From Nitrospirota bacterium (GTDB taxonomy: Bacteria > Nitrospirota > Thermodesulfovibrionia > Thermodesulfovibrionales > JdFR-88): a DNA stretch of 40,560 nt. A model generated the notes under the pieces. That model saw only the letters and a program-made list of their open reading frames with translations. It did no database searches and had not been told where the DNA came from. Shown here in pieces: positions 8,357 to 16,216 of the stretch. Position numbers and translations under genes: made by a program. Numbering within the stretch: position 1 is the first letter of the stretch; every line of letters starts with the position of its first letter. The stretch spans positions 1 through 40,560 of the forward strand of contig JAJYJK010000019.1 in NCBI GenBank assembly GCA_021789555.1, written 5' to 3'.

Positions 8357-9235
8357 ATGGAACAGGAAGAACTGGAAGAGCTGGGACTTTTAAGGGAAGA
8401 GGTAAAACGCCTTAGAAAAATGCTTGCGCTCTGCACCCCGACGCTGGCGGCGCTCCTCAGGAGAAGGGGTCTCGATATCTACGCGAAAGGGCCGGCCGGC
8501 GACCTGCTAATCCCTGAAGAGGGGTCCGCAGACGATTGGTACGAGCATATGAAACATTATTCCTTCAGGCTCTATCTGAGAGACGTCATAAAGCAGCAGG
8601 AGCGGTTCACGGTCGCGAGCCTCACGCGCTACGCCACATCGGATGTAACTGCCGGGTACACTCGATACCTGGCGCAGGCCGGGGTCATCGAGGAGACCGA
8701 CGGGGCGTACCGCCTGAGTGGCGGGCGCATAAAGAGTTTCGGCGAGACGCTCGAGTGGTTCGCGGCGCAAACCCTCATCCGGGAGTTCCAGGCCGAAGCG
8801 CTATGGGGAGTAAAGTTCAAAAGGAGGCTTAAATCGGAGAGGCCGCGGACCGGAGGAGATTACGACGTCGTGGCGAAGATAGACGGCGGGATACTCTACA
8901 TGGAGGTGAAATCCTCGCCGCCCAAGCAGATTTATCAAAACGAGATAACCGCCTTCCTTGAAAGGACAAGGCAACTGGCGCCGGAGATCGCCGTCTTCTT
9001 CATGGACACGGAACTCAGGATGAAGGACAAGATAGTGCCGATGTTCGACCAGGCCCTGCCAGGTTTCAAGTCCCTGCCCGGTTTCGAATCCATGACCGGG
9101 GCCCCCAGCCCCGTGAGGCTCTACAAGGAGCTTTTCAGGATAGGCGACAAGATGTTCATAATAAACGCCAAGGGCTCAGTGGCCATGAACATCGAAAGGG
9201 TCCTCGGCCATTATTTTGGCGCGCGCATGACATGA
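8357..9235 (+). CDS. Uncharacterised wHTH + PD-(D/E)XK nuclease-like protein
   Basis: A 292-residue protein I cannot assign to a named family. Residues 1-25 are a Glu/Leu/Arg-rich coiled coil. Residues about 72-125 read like a winged helix (RFTVASLTRYATSD, then AGVIEETDGAYRLSGG as the wing). Residues about 128-215 carry a restriction-endonuclease-fold signature: helix E130/E133, GGDYDVV with D170, then YMEVKSS with E183 and K185, i.e. D-x12-ExK. A Phe/Arg-rich helix (EITAFLERTRQLAPEIAVFF) follows, as in NERD- or Card1-type nuclease cores. There is no membrane segment or partner gene. The gene is solitary, diverging from the ROK kinase gene, with no clear ribosome site. DNA or RNA cleavage is inferred only from the motif. 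Confidence 0.7.
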   Translation: MEQEELEELGLLREEVKRLRKMLALCTPTLAALLRRRGLDIYAKGPAGDLLIPEEGSADDWYEHMKHYSFRLYLRDVIKQQERFTVASLTRYATSDVTAGYTRYLAQAGVIEETDGAYRLSGGRIKSFGETLEWFAAQTLIREFQAEALWGVKFKRRLKSERPRTGGDYDVVAKIDGGILYMEVKSSPPKQIYQNEITAFLERTRQLAPEIAVFFMDTELRMKDKIVPMFDQALPGFKSLPGFESMTGAPSPVRLYKELFRIGDKMFIINAKGSVAMNIERVLGHYFGARMT

Positions 9236-9318
9236 GACGCCCCGAACCCGCAGGCCGGGGCATGGCAATTAAAGAGGCCGGCCTCGTCTGGAGGGCAAAG
9301 GGCCCCGTCAGAGGAGTT

Positions 9319-9507
9319 TCAGACGAGTTTGGCCTTGATGCGTTCGGCGTAGTCCGATATCTCTTCCTTGGCGTCGTCTATGGCGTCCATGATTTTCCTC
9401 CTGGTTTTTTCGCCCGAATGGGGGGCGAAGATAAGCGCAAGTCCCGCGCCCAGAAGGCCGCCAATCGTAAAGGATAAAACCATATTGGAAGTGCTGCTTC
9501 TCATCAT
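9319..9507 (-). CDS. YtxH-like small membrane protein
   Basis: A 62-residue protein with one hydrophobic segment (about residues 9-27, with GGLLGAGLALIFAPHSG) followed by a charged helix (EKTRRKIMDAIDDAKEEISDYAERIKAKL). This is the YtxH/DUF948-neighbour pattern of envelope- or stress-associated small proteins: a glycine-zipper segment, an AP.SG turn, then an amphipathic helix. The start at 9507 is chosen because AAGGAGGA lies six bases upstream. An in-frame ATG at 9588 would add 27 residues encoded by an imperfect 15-bp tandem repeat, which is less likely. The function is unknown. Confidence 0.75.
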   Translation of the reverse strand: MMRSSTSNMVLSFTIGGLLGAGLALIFAPHSGEKTRRKIMDAIDDAKEEISDYAERIKAKLV

Positions 9508-9509
9508 AA

Positions 9510-9592
9510 CGGTTCCTCCTTGGAATTTTTCACCGCTTGAAATCTCCCCGCCTGGAATCCTTCTGCTTGAAATCTCCCTGTCTGCCATATCA
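9510..9592 (-). repeat. Imperfect 15-bp tandem repeat upstream of the YtxH-like gene
   Basis: Read on the minus strand, successive 15-base units resemble GGGAGATTTCAAGCG: GGGAGATTTCAAGCA, GAAGGATTCCAGGCG, GGGAGATTTCAAGCG and GTGAAAAATTCCAAG. The last runs into the gene's ribosome site. Just upstream a second pair of related words (GATATGACGGACAG / GATATGGCAGACAG) occurs. The period keeps the reading frame open. Confidence 0.55.
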
Positions 9593-9614
9593 AATCACTG
9601 TCCGTCATATCGAA

Positions 9615-10238
9615 TCAGAAACCCTTCAACAGGTCCGCCGGTGTTTTCACTTTTATCTTTCCCGACCTTATAGTCCTGATTATATCATCCGACGCCATGC
9701 TCTTGAAGAGCTTTTTTCTGGGTCCGGGGGGCAGTTCCCGCAGGGCCTTTTGCCTTATCCTGGAGAGCGCCCTCAAGTAGCGGGCAAATTGCTTCCCGTA
9801 GAGCCCTTCAAGCTCGAGCCTTATGGACCTGCTCATCGCGGGGCTTGCGCCGGAGGTCGAGACCGCTATCAGGAGTTGTCCCCTGTCCACCACGGAGGGC
9901 ACGATGAAGCTGCAAAGCTCCGGGAGGTCGGCCACGTTCACCGGGATGTTCAGTCTTCGGGCGGCCCGGGCGACCCTCTCGTTTTCGGCCGCCTCGTCCG
10001 TGGCGGAAAAGACAAGAAAGGCCCCCTTAAGGTGCGCCTGGGTGAATCTCCCCCGGATGTGGCTTATCACTCCCTTCTCTTTAAGCCGCGAGAGGGCGGG
10101 CACAAGGGCGGGGCTTACGACTGTTACCTGCGCGCCCGCCTTTAAAAGGGAGCTTACCTTCCTGCGGGCCACCTTCCCGCCCCCCACGACGACGCATCTG
10201 CGGCCCTTCAGATCGAGGAAGGCCGGATAGTAGCGCAT
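9615..10238 (-). CDS. Precorrin-2 dehydrogenase / sirohydrochlorin ferrochelatase (Met8/CysG-N)
   Basis: A 207-residue protein of the siroheme-synthase N-terminal family, which oxidises precorrin-2 with NAD and may insert iron to make sirohaem. The N-terminus YYPAFLDLKGRRCVVVGGGKVA includes the glycine-rich NAD-binding loop (G19-G21). The block NIPVNVADLPELCSFIVPSVVDRG and the STSGASPAMSR motif are family signatures. The start at 10238 (MRYYPAF) matches homologues; longer in-frame readings run back into bamD. It lies 31 bases after the bamD stop in the same direction. No hemA or hemC neighbour is visible in the window, so it is separated from the usual tetrapyrrole cluster. Confidence 0.92.
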   Translation of the reverse strand: MRYYPAFLDLKGRRCVVVGGGKVARRKVSSLLKAGAQVTVVSPALVPALSRLKEKGVISHIRGRFTQAHLKGAFLVFSATDEAAENERVARAARRLNIPVNVADLPELCSFIVPSVVDRGQLLIAVSTSGASPAMSRSIRLELEGLYGKQFARYLRALSRIRQKALRELPPGPRKKLFKSMASDDIIRTIRSGKIKVKTPADLLKGF

Positions 10239-10269
10239 CGCCCCTTCAAGTGACAAAGAAGTTTTTTTA

Positions 10270-11019
10270 TTATCTCTTTGCCAGTTCTTTTCTTGCCCTT
10301 GCGGCGAAGAGACTCTCGGGATACTGCCTCTGGAGCTGGTCGAGATAGAGCCCGGCCTTGTCCTTGTAGCCAAGGGCCTTTGCCGAGTTGGCCGCCAGGT
10401 AGAGCACCTCGGCGGTGCGCCTGAAATCGGGGTAATTCGCAAGTATGCCCTCGAAGCGGCCGAGGGCGCCCCTGTAGGCCTTCTTCTTGTAATAGAAATC
10501 GCCTACCATGAACTCGTAGCTGGCCATTATGTACCTGCACCTGCTTATGTGCATCGAGACGGAGTCCTTGTAGGGGTTCCTGGGGTACAGGTCCCTCAGC
10601 GTCTCAAACTCCTGCAGCGCTTTCTTCGCGGCCCCAAATCCCCTGTCATAGCCCTCTATCTGGCTGAAATAGATCACCGCTATCTGGTACTGGGCATAAG
10701 AGGCGAATTTGTGGTCCGGATAGACCTGCAGGAATTTCCTGTATTCATCGATGGCGGAGTCCGGCTCGTCTTTCTTCTGATAGGTGTCGGCAATCCTCAG
10801 CTCGGCAAGCGGGGCGACGAGGCCGGTCGTGTCCTTCGCCTTTATCCGCTCAAAGAGCTTTTGTGCCTTGTCATAATCCTTGTTTTCAAAAAGGGCATTG
10901 GCCTTCGCGAATGAAGCCTCCGCGTTGTAGGGCCCTTCGGGCCTCACCGTCTGCTTTTTTGCGCATGCGGAGAAAATAAATATTGATATAAGGAAAATAT
11001 AGAAGGCGGATTTTCGCAT
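10270..11019 (-). CDS. bamD: Outer-membrane assembly lipoprotein BamD (YfiO)
   Basis: A 249-residue lipoprotein of the BamD family, an essential partner of BamA in inserting outer-membrane beta-barrels. The signal peptide (MRKSAFYIFLISIFIFSAC) gives a lipidated Cys19. The mature part contains tetratricopeptide repeats, with classic words such as YNAEASFAKANALFENKDYDKAQKLFERI, read here as two segments, and QYQIAVIYFSQ. The start at 11019 is chosen over an upstream extension because it gives a clean lipoprotein signal. A -10-like TTTAAT ends six bases before it and no ribosome site is present. The presence of BamD shows that the organism has an outer membrane. Confidence 0.92.
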   Translation of the reverse strand: MRKSAFYIFLISIFIFSACAKKQTVRPEGPYNAEASFAKANALFENKDYDKAQKLFERIKAKDTTGLVAPLAELRIADTYQKKDEPDSAIDEYRKFLQVYPDHKFASYAQYQIAVIYFSQIEGYDRGFGAAKKALQEFETLRDLYPRNPYKDSVSMHISRCRYIMASYEFMVGDFYYKKKAYRGALGRFEGILANYPDFRRTAEVLYLAANSAKALGYKDKAGLYLDQLQRQYPESLFAARARKELAKR

Positions 11020-11025
11020 CAGTCT

Positions 11026-11055
11026 ATTAAAACCCGGCGGGACGCAAAGAGTCAA
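11026..11055 (-). promoter_or_regulatory. Promoter of bamD
   Basis: Minus strand: TTGACT (11055-11050), 18-base spacer, TTTAAT (11031-11026; TTTTAA with a 17-base spacer is the alternative frame). The ATG begins six bases after the -10, implying transcription from the start codon itself. Confidence 0.55.
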
Positions 11056-11071
11056 GCTCCGGAGGCTGCCA

Positions 11072-11087
11072 TGTGACAAAAATCACA
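11072..11087. promoter_or_regulatory. Perfect CRP/FNR-superfamily operator (TGTGA-N6-TCACA)
   Basis: TGTGA CAAAAA TCACA is an exact match to the symmetric CRP consensus half-sites with the right spacing. It lies in the bamD-pilM divergent region. Its centre (11079.5) is about 60 bases upstream of the predicted bamD start and about 124 bases upstream of the predicted pilM start. The first distance is close to the class I activator position of CRP. Confidence 0.5.
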
Positions 11088-11168
11088 AAAAAATAGCGCT
11101 TTCTCCTTCTATTTTAAAACCAAAGCCTTAAGTTAGCCTTTTAAAGCCACTAAATATATCAAAAAATC

Positions 11169-11197
11169 TTGACTTTTATTATCTGTTCTGCAAATAT
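11169..11197 (+). promoter_or_regulatory. Putative promoter of pilM operon
   Basis: TTGACT (11169-11174), 17-base spacer, AAATAT (11192-11197). The ATG of pilM follows six bases later and no ribosome site is visible. The -10 is weak, so this is a moderate call. Confidence 0.4.
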
Positions 11198-11203
11198 AAG
11201 CAC

Positions 11204-12256
11204 ATGTTTTTTGGGGGCAGGACATTGTTCGGGCTCGACATCGGCTCCAGCTGCATAAAGGCGGTGCAACTGAAGGAGAAGCGGGGCGGATACGAGCTTG
11301 ATCTCTTCGAGATAGTCCAGTTGCCCCCGGAGCTTATAGTAGACGGCTCGATCATCGATTCCATCCGGCTTGTCGAGGCCCTGAAGCAACTCGTAAAGAA
11401 AGCCCATATAAGGACGAAAAACGTTGCCATTGGCCTGGCCGGCCACGCCAGCGTGATTATAAAGCGCATATCCCTGCCCGAGATGGCCGAAGAGGAGCTG
11501 CAGGAGTCCATAAAGTTCGAGGCGGAGCAGTACGTGCCTTTTGACATCGAGGACGTGAATGTCGATTTCCAGATTCTGGGCCCGAAGGAAGAGCCCGGCC
11601 AGATGGATGTCATGCTTGTGGCGGTCAAAAAGGACATCATCAACGAATATGTCTCGGTTGTGAAGGAGGCGGGGCTGACGCCGGCCGTCGTCGATGTGGA
11701 CGCCTTCGCCTTAAGCAACATGCACGAAATAAACTATGAAATAGAGTCCGGAAAGAACATCGCCCTGGTAAACGTGGGCGCCCACACCATCAATTTAAAC
11801 GTGGTGAAAAACGGCGTCTCCGTATTCACCAGGGACAGCGCCCTCGGGACCTCCGGGGTGGCCGAGAGCCTGCAGAAGGAATTCCATCTGCCCTATGAAA
11901 GCGCCGAGAAACTCCAGCGTGGAGAGGGGGCCGAAGGCGTGGGCGCGGCTGAGGCGTTCGAGGTCATGTCCCGGGCCTATGAGGACATCGTGGCGGAGGT
12001 GGCCCGCTCGATCGAGTATTTCCATGGGGCGACCCTGCATGAGGAGACCAGCAAGGTGATCCTCTCGGGAGGCGGCGCGCTCCTGAAAGACTTTCCCAAG
12101 GCCCTGGCGAAGAAGACCGGCCTTGTAGTGGGCCTGGCCGAGCCCTTCAGGAACATCTCCATCCCCAGGCGCTTCGACAGGACCTACACGGAGGAGAGCG
12201 CCCCGCTTGCCGCGGTGGCGGTGGGCCTTGCGCTGAGGAGGCCCGACGACAGATGA
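11204..12256 (+). CDS. pilM: Type IV pilus assembly protein PilM
   Basis: A 350-residue actin-like ATPase of the inner-membrane pilus platform, which binds the N-terminus of PilN on the cytoplasmic side. FGLDIGSSCIKAVQL is the first phosphate loop of the actin/FtsA fold. NVGAHTINLNVVKNG is the second phosphate loop and VILSGGGALLKDFP is the adenosine loop. The length fits the family. It is the first gene of pilMNOPQ and overlaps pilN by four bases (ATGA). The start has no ribosome site, consistent with the promoter placed immediately upstream. Confidence 0.95.
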   Translation: MFFGGRTLFGLDIGSSCIKAVQLKEKRGGYELDLFEIVQLPPELIVDGSIIDSIRLVEALKQLVKKAHIRTKNVAIGLAGHASVIIKRISLPEMAEEELQESIKFEAEQYVPFDIEDVNVDFQILGPKEEPGQMDVMLVAVKKDIINEYVSVVKEAGLTPAVVDVDAFALSNMHEINYEIESGKNIALVNVGAHTINLNVVKNGVSVFTRDSALGTSGVAESLQKEFHLPYESAEKLQRGEGAEGVGAAEAFEVMSRAYEDIVAEVARSIEYFHGATLHEETSKVILSGGGALLKDFPKALAKKTGLVVGLAEPFRNISIPRRFDRTYTEESAPLAAVAVGLALRRPDDR

Positions 12257-12789
12257 TCAAGATAAACCTGCTGGCGAGGAAGAGGAAAAAGCCAAAGCCG
12301 GTGCCTGCCTTCGTATCGGCCGGCGGGATACTGCTTGTCCTGGCCATAATCGTCACCTTCTATTTCAACTACTTCATGAAGGGGAAGATGGCGTCGCTTG
12401 CCCACCAGAAAAGCGACAACGACATGAAGATAGCGCTGCTGAAATCAAAGATCGAGGACGTCAAAAATTACGAGCAGCTAAACAAAAAATTCACGGAAAG
12501 AAAACAGATAATCGAGCAGTTGAGGCAAAACCAGGCCCTCCCGGTAAAGGTGCTGGACGAGATAAGCGCCAAGCTCACGGGGGGCGTATGGCTCACGGGG
12601 CTGAACTTCGTCCAGTACGGCGTCAAGATAGAGGGCGTCGGGTACACAAACGACAGCGTGGTGGAGTTCGTGCAAAGTCTCAAGGGCTCCCCTCTCTTCA
12701 CCGACGTCTACCTTGAGGGCACCAGGGAGGCCTCCGAGGAAGGGGTTGACGTTTACCACTTCAGCCTGACCATGAAGGTGAAACAGTGA
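12253..12789 (+). CDS. pilN: Type IV pilus assembly protein PilN
   Basis: A 178-residue bitopic inner-membrane protein of the pilus alignment complex. The conserved N-terminal MIKINLLARKRKK is the cytoplasmic PilM-binding tail. Residues about 17-40 are the membrane anchor (SAGGILLVLAIIVTFYF), followed by a coiled coil (about 45-95) and a ferredoxin-like periplasmic domain. It starts inside the pilM stop (ATGA overlap), indicating coupled translation. PilN pairs with PilO, encoded next. The assignment is supported by both the N-terminal signature and the gene order. Confidence 0.93.
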   Translation: MIKINLLARKRKKPKPVPAFVSAGGILLVLAIIVTFYFNYFMKGKMASLAHQKSDNDMKIALLKSKIEDVKNYEQLNKKFTERKQIIEQLRQNQALPVKVLDEISAKLTGGVWLTGLNFVQYGVKIEGVGYTNDSVVEFVQSLKGSPLFTDVYLEGTREASEEGVDVYHFSLTMKVKQ

Positions 12790-12799
12790 AGGCGAAGCA

Positions 12800-13420
12800 G
12801 TGAAGGCGATAAATTTCGGGAATATAGGAAGGCCGGCCCGCGTGGCCATAGCGGTCGTCCCGGCCCTGCTCTACACCGCCGTCTTCACGATGCTTCTGCT
12901 AATGCCGAAACACAGGGCCATAAAGGCCCAAATAGCGGAGATATCCGCCCAGCAAAACGATATAGCCAACACCCAGAGCATGGCGTCCAGGCTGAACCTG
13001 CTCAAGGACGAAAACGCCAGGCTCCGGGCCAGGCTCGACGAGCTAAGCGAGCAGCTCCCGGAGGAAAAAGAGGTCTCTCAGCTGCTTGGGCAGGTCTCGG
13101 ATGCGGGGACGCGGGCGGGCCTGCAGATACTCTCCTGGAAACCCGGCCCGAGGAAACTCCACCAGAGCAAGATAGTATATGAGGTGCCCGTAGACGTGAC
13201 GCTCTCCGGCAGTTATCACAGGTTTGGAAGTTTCCTGGGCGCGCTCACCAGGCTTAAACGGATCGTGAACATCTCGGACATAAAAATGAGCGCCCCCAAG
13301 CCAAGCGGGAACGAGGCCCAGCTAAGCATAAGTTTCACGGCCCTGACCTTCACCGCCGCCGAGTCCGGAGGACTGACAAACACGGCTGCCGCCGGCCCGA
13401 ATAATGCAGAGAAAAAATAA
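12800..13420 (+). CDS. pilO: Type IV pilus assembly protein PilO
   Basis: A 206-residue bitopic protein, partner of PilN. It has a short cytoplasmic start, a membrane segment at about residues 15-37 (VAIAVVPALLYTAVFTMLLLM), and a long coiled coil (about 45-95 with QNDIANTQSMASRL and LDELSEQLPEEKEVSQLL). A periplasmic ferredoxin-like domain follows, with GSYHRFGSFLGALTRLKRIVNI. That last block is the best PilO signature. GTG start at 12800, ten bases after the pilN stop. A tandem GTGAAGGCGA-type duplication sits at the pilN/pilO junction, so the ribosome site and start sequence are repeated. Confidence 0.92.
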   Translation: MKAINFGNIGRPARVAIAVVPALLYTAVFTMLLLMPKHRAIKAQIAEISAQQNDIANTQSMASRLNLLKDENARLRARLDELSEQLPEEKEVSQLLGQVSDAGTRAGLQILSWKPGPRKLHQSKIVYEVPVDVTLSGSYHRFGSFLGALTRLKRIVNISDIKMSAPKPSGNEAQLSISFTALTFTAAESGGLTNTAAAGPNNAEKK

Positions 13421-13422
13421 TA

Positions 13423-13983
13423 ATGATACTTAGAAAACACATAATTTCGGCCTTCCCCGCTATTTTGCTTGCGCTCGCGGCGGCCTGCCCGCAGGCCGCC
13501 GCCGCACAGGCCGGGCCTGCCATGGCGGTGCCCGGGGCCCCCTCGGTGCGGGTGCAGACCGGCAAGGCGCAACCCAATCAGGTCCCAGGCCAGGCCGTTG
13601 TAAATACCCCGAAACCAGAGGACGAGGTATATACCTATCAATCGGCCGGCAGGCGCGACCCTTTCCTTCCGCTCATCTACACGGCCAAGCAGGCCCAGGA
13701 AAAACAGAAGAGCCAACTGCGCATACCACTGGAGCAATACGAAGTGAGCAAGATGATAATCGAGGCAATCGTAACCGGCCCCGGAATACCTTCCTATGCC
13801 CTTGTAAGGCTGCCAAACGGAAAGCACTACACCCTGGTTAAAGGCTCGGTGGTCGGAGTAAACAAGGGGAGGGTCGTTGAAATCACGCCGGACGACGTGG
13901 TGGTGCGCGAGACCGTTACGGACCTGACGGGCAAAAAAAGCACCCATGAGACCATTTTAAAGCTCCGCAAGGAGGAGGAATAA
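13423..13983 (+). CDS. pilP: Type IV pilus assembly protein PilP
   Basis: A 186-residue exported protein that links PilN/PilO to the PilQ secretin. It has an N-terminal signal peptide (about residues 1-28), a Pro/Ala/Gln-rich disordered linker, and the conserved C-terminal beta domain. The domain starts at YQSAGRRDPFLPL and contains LEQYEVSKMIIEAIVTG, the hallmark of PilP. PilP is usually a lipoprotein; Cys22 lies in ALAAAC, which is a poor lipobox, so lipidation is uncertain. It starts two bases after the pilO stop and ends two bases before pilQ. Confidence 0.92.
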   Translation: MILRKHIISAFPAILLALAAACPQAAAAQAGPAMAVPGAPSVRVQTGKAQPNQVPGQAVVNTPKPEDEVYTYQSAGRRDPFLPLIYTAKQAQEKQKSQLRIPLEQYEVSKMIIEAIVTGPGIPSYALVRLPNGKHYTLVKGSVVGVNKGRVVEITPDDVVVRETVTDLTGKKSTHETILKLRKEEE

Positions 13984-13985
13984 AG

Positions 13986-16202
13986 ATGAAATCCGTTAAA
14001 TATCTCAATTTGCTTGTCCTGATAGTCTTTTTCCTTGCCGCGGGGCTGGCGCCCGTTAAGCTGGCCTTCGCGAAAAGTCCAACAATAAAAAAACTCGTAG
14101 TAAAGGACGATCTTGTCCAGGTCGAGATAGACGGCGCCTTTACATACACGGTTTACAACCCGGACCCCTTCAATGTGGCGATCGAGTTTCCGGGGGTGTC
14201 GGCCGGCGCCTTCGCCGGGCAGATAAGCCCGAAGGCCAAGGGCATAACCTCGATTAACGTGAAGGATGGGCAGAAGGGCGCGAGGGTCGAGGTCCTCCTT
14301 GACAGCCCGGCCGCCATAAAACCTTCGGTCGAGACAAATACCTTCACCCTGGGCATCGAGCCTCCGGCGTCCAGCCAGGCCCCGCTTGCCCAAACAAATA
14401 AAAACATTGCCCAAGACGGTAAAGACGCTGCCCAGGCCGGTAAAAATCCCGGCCCGCCATCCAAGGGGCAGGCATCCGCCGCGGGGCAAGACCCGGCTGA
14501 CCAGCCCGCAACAGCCGCGAACGCCACCCCGGCTGACCAGCCTGGGACAGCCGCGAACGCCACAATGATAACCGGCATAAAATTCACCCGGGACGCGAAC
14601 AATGTGACGCTCGTAATCACCGGAAACGGAGTGATAAAACCCGGCATCTCCTCCCTGACCGACCGCATAGTCATCGATTTTTACGGCGTCACCATGGCCG
14701 CCGGCCTGCCCGAACAGACGGTGCCGCCGGTGGCCGCCATCAGGAGCGGCGCATATCCGGGCAAGGTGAGGCTCGTAATCGACATGCAGAAAAACGCCAG
14801 TTACGAGACCCTTGCCTCAGGCAACACCCTGAGAATCATAATGCCTCTTGCAGCAGGCCAGTCTGCCGTGGACCAGCCTGCCGCAGGTAAAACCCTCCAG
14901 GTGACACCCGCTCCTTCCGGGGCCAGCGGGCCCGCGCCCAGGCCGGAGCAGAAGATATCGCTTGATTTCGAAAACGCCCAGATAGTGCCGATATTCATGC
15001 TCCTGGGGCAGGTGGGCGGCTATAACGTTGTGGTGCACCCGAGTGTCGCCGGCACGATTACCCTGAAACTCAAGGACGTCCCCTGGAAGCAGGCCCTGAA
15101 CATCCTGCTTAAAACCTTCAGCCTGGGCAAGAAGATAGACGGCAATGTCATGACGATCGCCCCGCTCTCCCAGTTCGAAAAATGGGCCAGGGAAAAGGAA
15201 AAGATGAAAGAGGCGACCCAGACCAGCGAGGAGCTGGCCCAGGAGGTCATCAAACTTAATTACGCAGCCGCCTCGGACGTCACCGATTATATAAATAACG
15301 CGAAGCTCCTGTCTCCCCGGGGCAATATAACCACCGACAAGCGCATGAACACGCTCATAATCAAGGATATCCCTTCCCAGATAGACAAGGTCAAGAAGCT
15401 CGTGTCCATAATAGACGTGGCGAAACCGCAGGTCATGATCGAGGCGCAGATCGTGGAGGTAAGCAGCAATTACACCCAGAACCTGGGCGTCAGGTGGGGG
15501 GGCTCGGCCTCTTTCGCCGACGCCGGCTCGGCAAACCCCCAGAAATTCAATTTCTCGGTAAATACGCCCGTGGCAACCGCGGGCCCAGGGGTAACCGGGG
15601 GCTCCAATCTCGGCAGTACCTCTTCCAGCTCTTCTTCCAGCACGATGAGCGGCGCTTCGCCCGCCGGCGCGGGGATGTTTACGCTCGGCACCGCCAATTC
15701 CATTGCGCTGAATCTCTCAATCGAGGCGCTGGAGCAGACAGAGGAGGCCAAGACCATCGCGAACCCCAAGGTCCTGACGATTGACAACGAGTCCGCCACC
15801 ATCATGTCCGGCCAGAGCATACCCGTCCAAACGACAACCGCCGCCGGTACAACTACACAATTCGTTAACGCGAACCTGAACCTGACCGTGACGCCCAGGA
15901 TAACTCCCAACGGATATGTGATGCTGCAGGTCAATGCCTCGAATGATAATCTCGGCACCCTTACGCCCCAGGGCTATGCGATAGACAAAAAGAACGTCAC
16001 TACGCAAGCCCTTGTACAGAACGGGCAGACACTGGTGCTCGGCGGCATCTTCAAAAACAGCACAAACACCTCCACATCCGGCATCCCGCTTCTAAGCAAG
16101 ATACCCATTCTCGGATGGCTCTTTAAAACAAGACAGATAAACGGGCCAAACCGGGACGAGCTTTTGATACTGATTACGCCGCGCATCGTGCAAAACCAGT
16201 AG
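13986..16202 (+). CDS. pilQ: Type IV pilus secretin PilQ
   Basis: A 738-residue outer-membrane secretin through which the pilus exits. It has a signal peptide (about 1-28), a first AMIN domain (about 33-120), and a low-complexity linker with a duplicated 12-residue unit (about 170-193). A second AMIN domain (about 196-285) follows, then the N0/STN domain from SLDFENAQIVPIFMLLGQVG, an N1 domain, and the secretin pore (about 485-738). The pore ends with GIPLLSKIPILGWLFKT and LLILITPRIV. A Ser/Thr/Gly-rich loop near 540-560 is typical. A strong AAGGAGGAATAAAG ribosome site precedes the ATG. Confidence 0.96.
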   Translation: MKSVKYLNLLVLIVFFLAAGLAPVKLAFAKSPTIKKLVVKDDLVQVEIDGAFTYTVYNPDPFNVAIEFPGVSAGAFAGQISPKAKGITSINVKDGQKGARVEVLLDSPAAIKPSVETNTFTLGIEPPASSQAPLAQTNKNIAQDGKDAAQAGKNPGPPSKGQASAAGQDPADQPATAANATPADQPGTAANATMITGIKFTRDANNVTLVITGNGVIKPGISSLTDRIVIDFYGVTMAAGLPEQTVPPVAAIRSGAYPGKVRLVIDMQKNASYETLASGNTLRIIMPLAAGQSAVDQPAAGKTLQVTPAPSGASGPAPRPEQKISLDFENAQIVPIFMLLGQVGGYNVVVHPSVAGTITLKLKDVPWKQALNILLKTFSLGKKIDGNVMTIAPLSQFEKWAREKEKMKEATQTSEELAQEVIKLNYAAASDVTDYINNAKLLSPRGNITTDKRMNTLIIKDIPSQIDKVKKLVSIIDVAKPQVMIEAQIVEVSSNYTQNLGVRWGGSASFADAGSANPQKFNFSVNTPVATAGPGVTGGSNLGSTSSSSSSSTMSGASPAGAGMFTLGTANSIALNLSIEALEQTEEAKTIANPKVLTIDNESATIMSGQSIPVQTTTAAGTTTQFVNANLNLTVTPRITPNGYVMLQVNASNDNLGTLTPQGYAIDKKNVTTQALVQNGQTLVLGGIFKNSTNTSTSGIPLLSKIPILGWLFKTRQINGPNRDELLILITPRIVQNQ
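14493..14563 (+). repeat. 36-bp tandem duplication in pilQ linker
   Basis: Two near-identical 35-base copies (14493-14527 and 14529-14563) with a period of 36 bases, i.e. 12 codons. They encode PADQPATAANAT-like units in the disordered linker between the two AMIN domains. The in-frame period is consistent with slippage that left the secretin functional. Confidence 0.75.
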
Positions 16203-16216
16203 CCAGGGATTAAGAA

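Noticed and set aside
9510-9592. Possible CRISPR-like array
   Set aside because: The 15-bp units are contiguous and degenerate, with no spacers and no cas genes nearby.
11039-11049. GGGACGCAAAG, identical to the core of GEMM (c-di-GMP-I) riboswitches, upstream of pilM
   Set aside because: The GAAA tetraloop stem, the GGCAAACC 5' arm and the proper P3 helix are absent. The word lies in the spacer of the predicted bamD promoter on the other strand, so a chance match is more likely.
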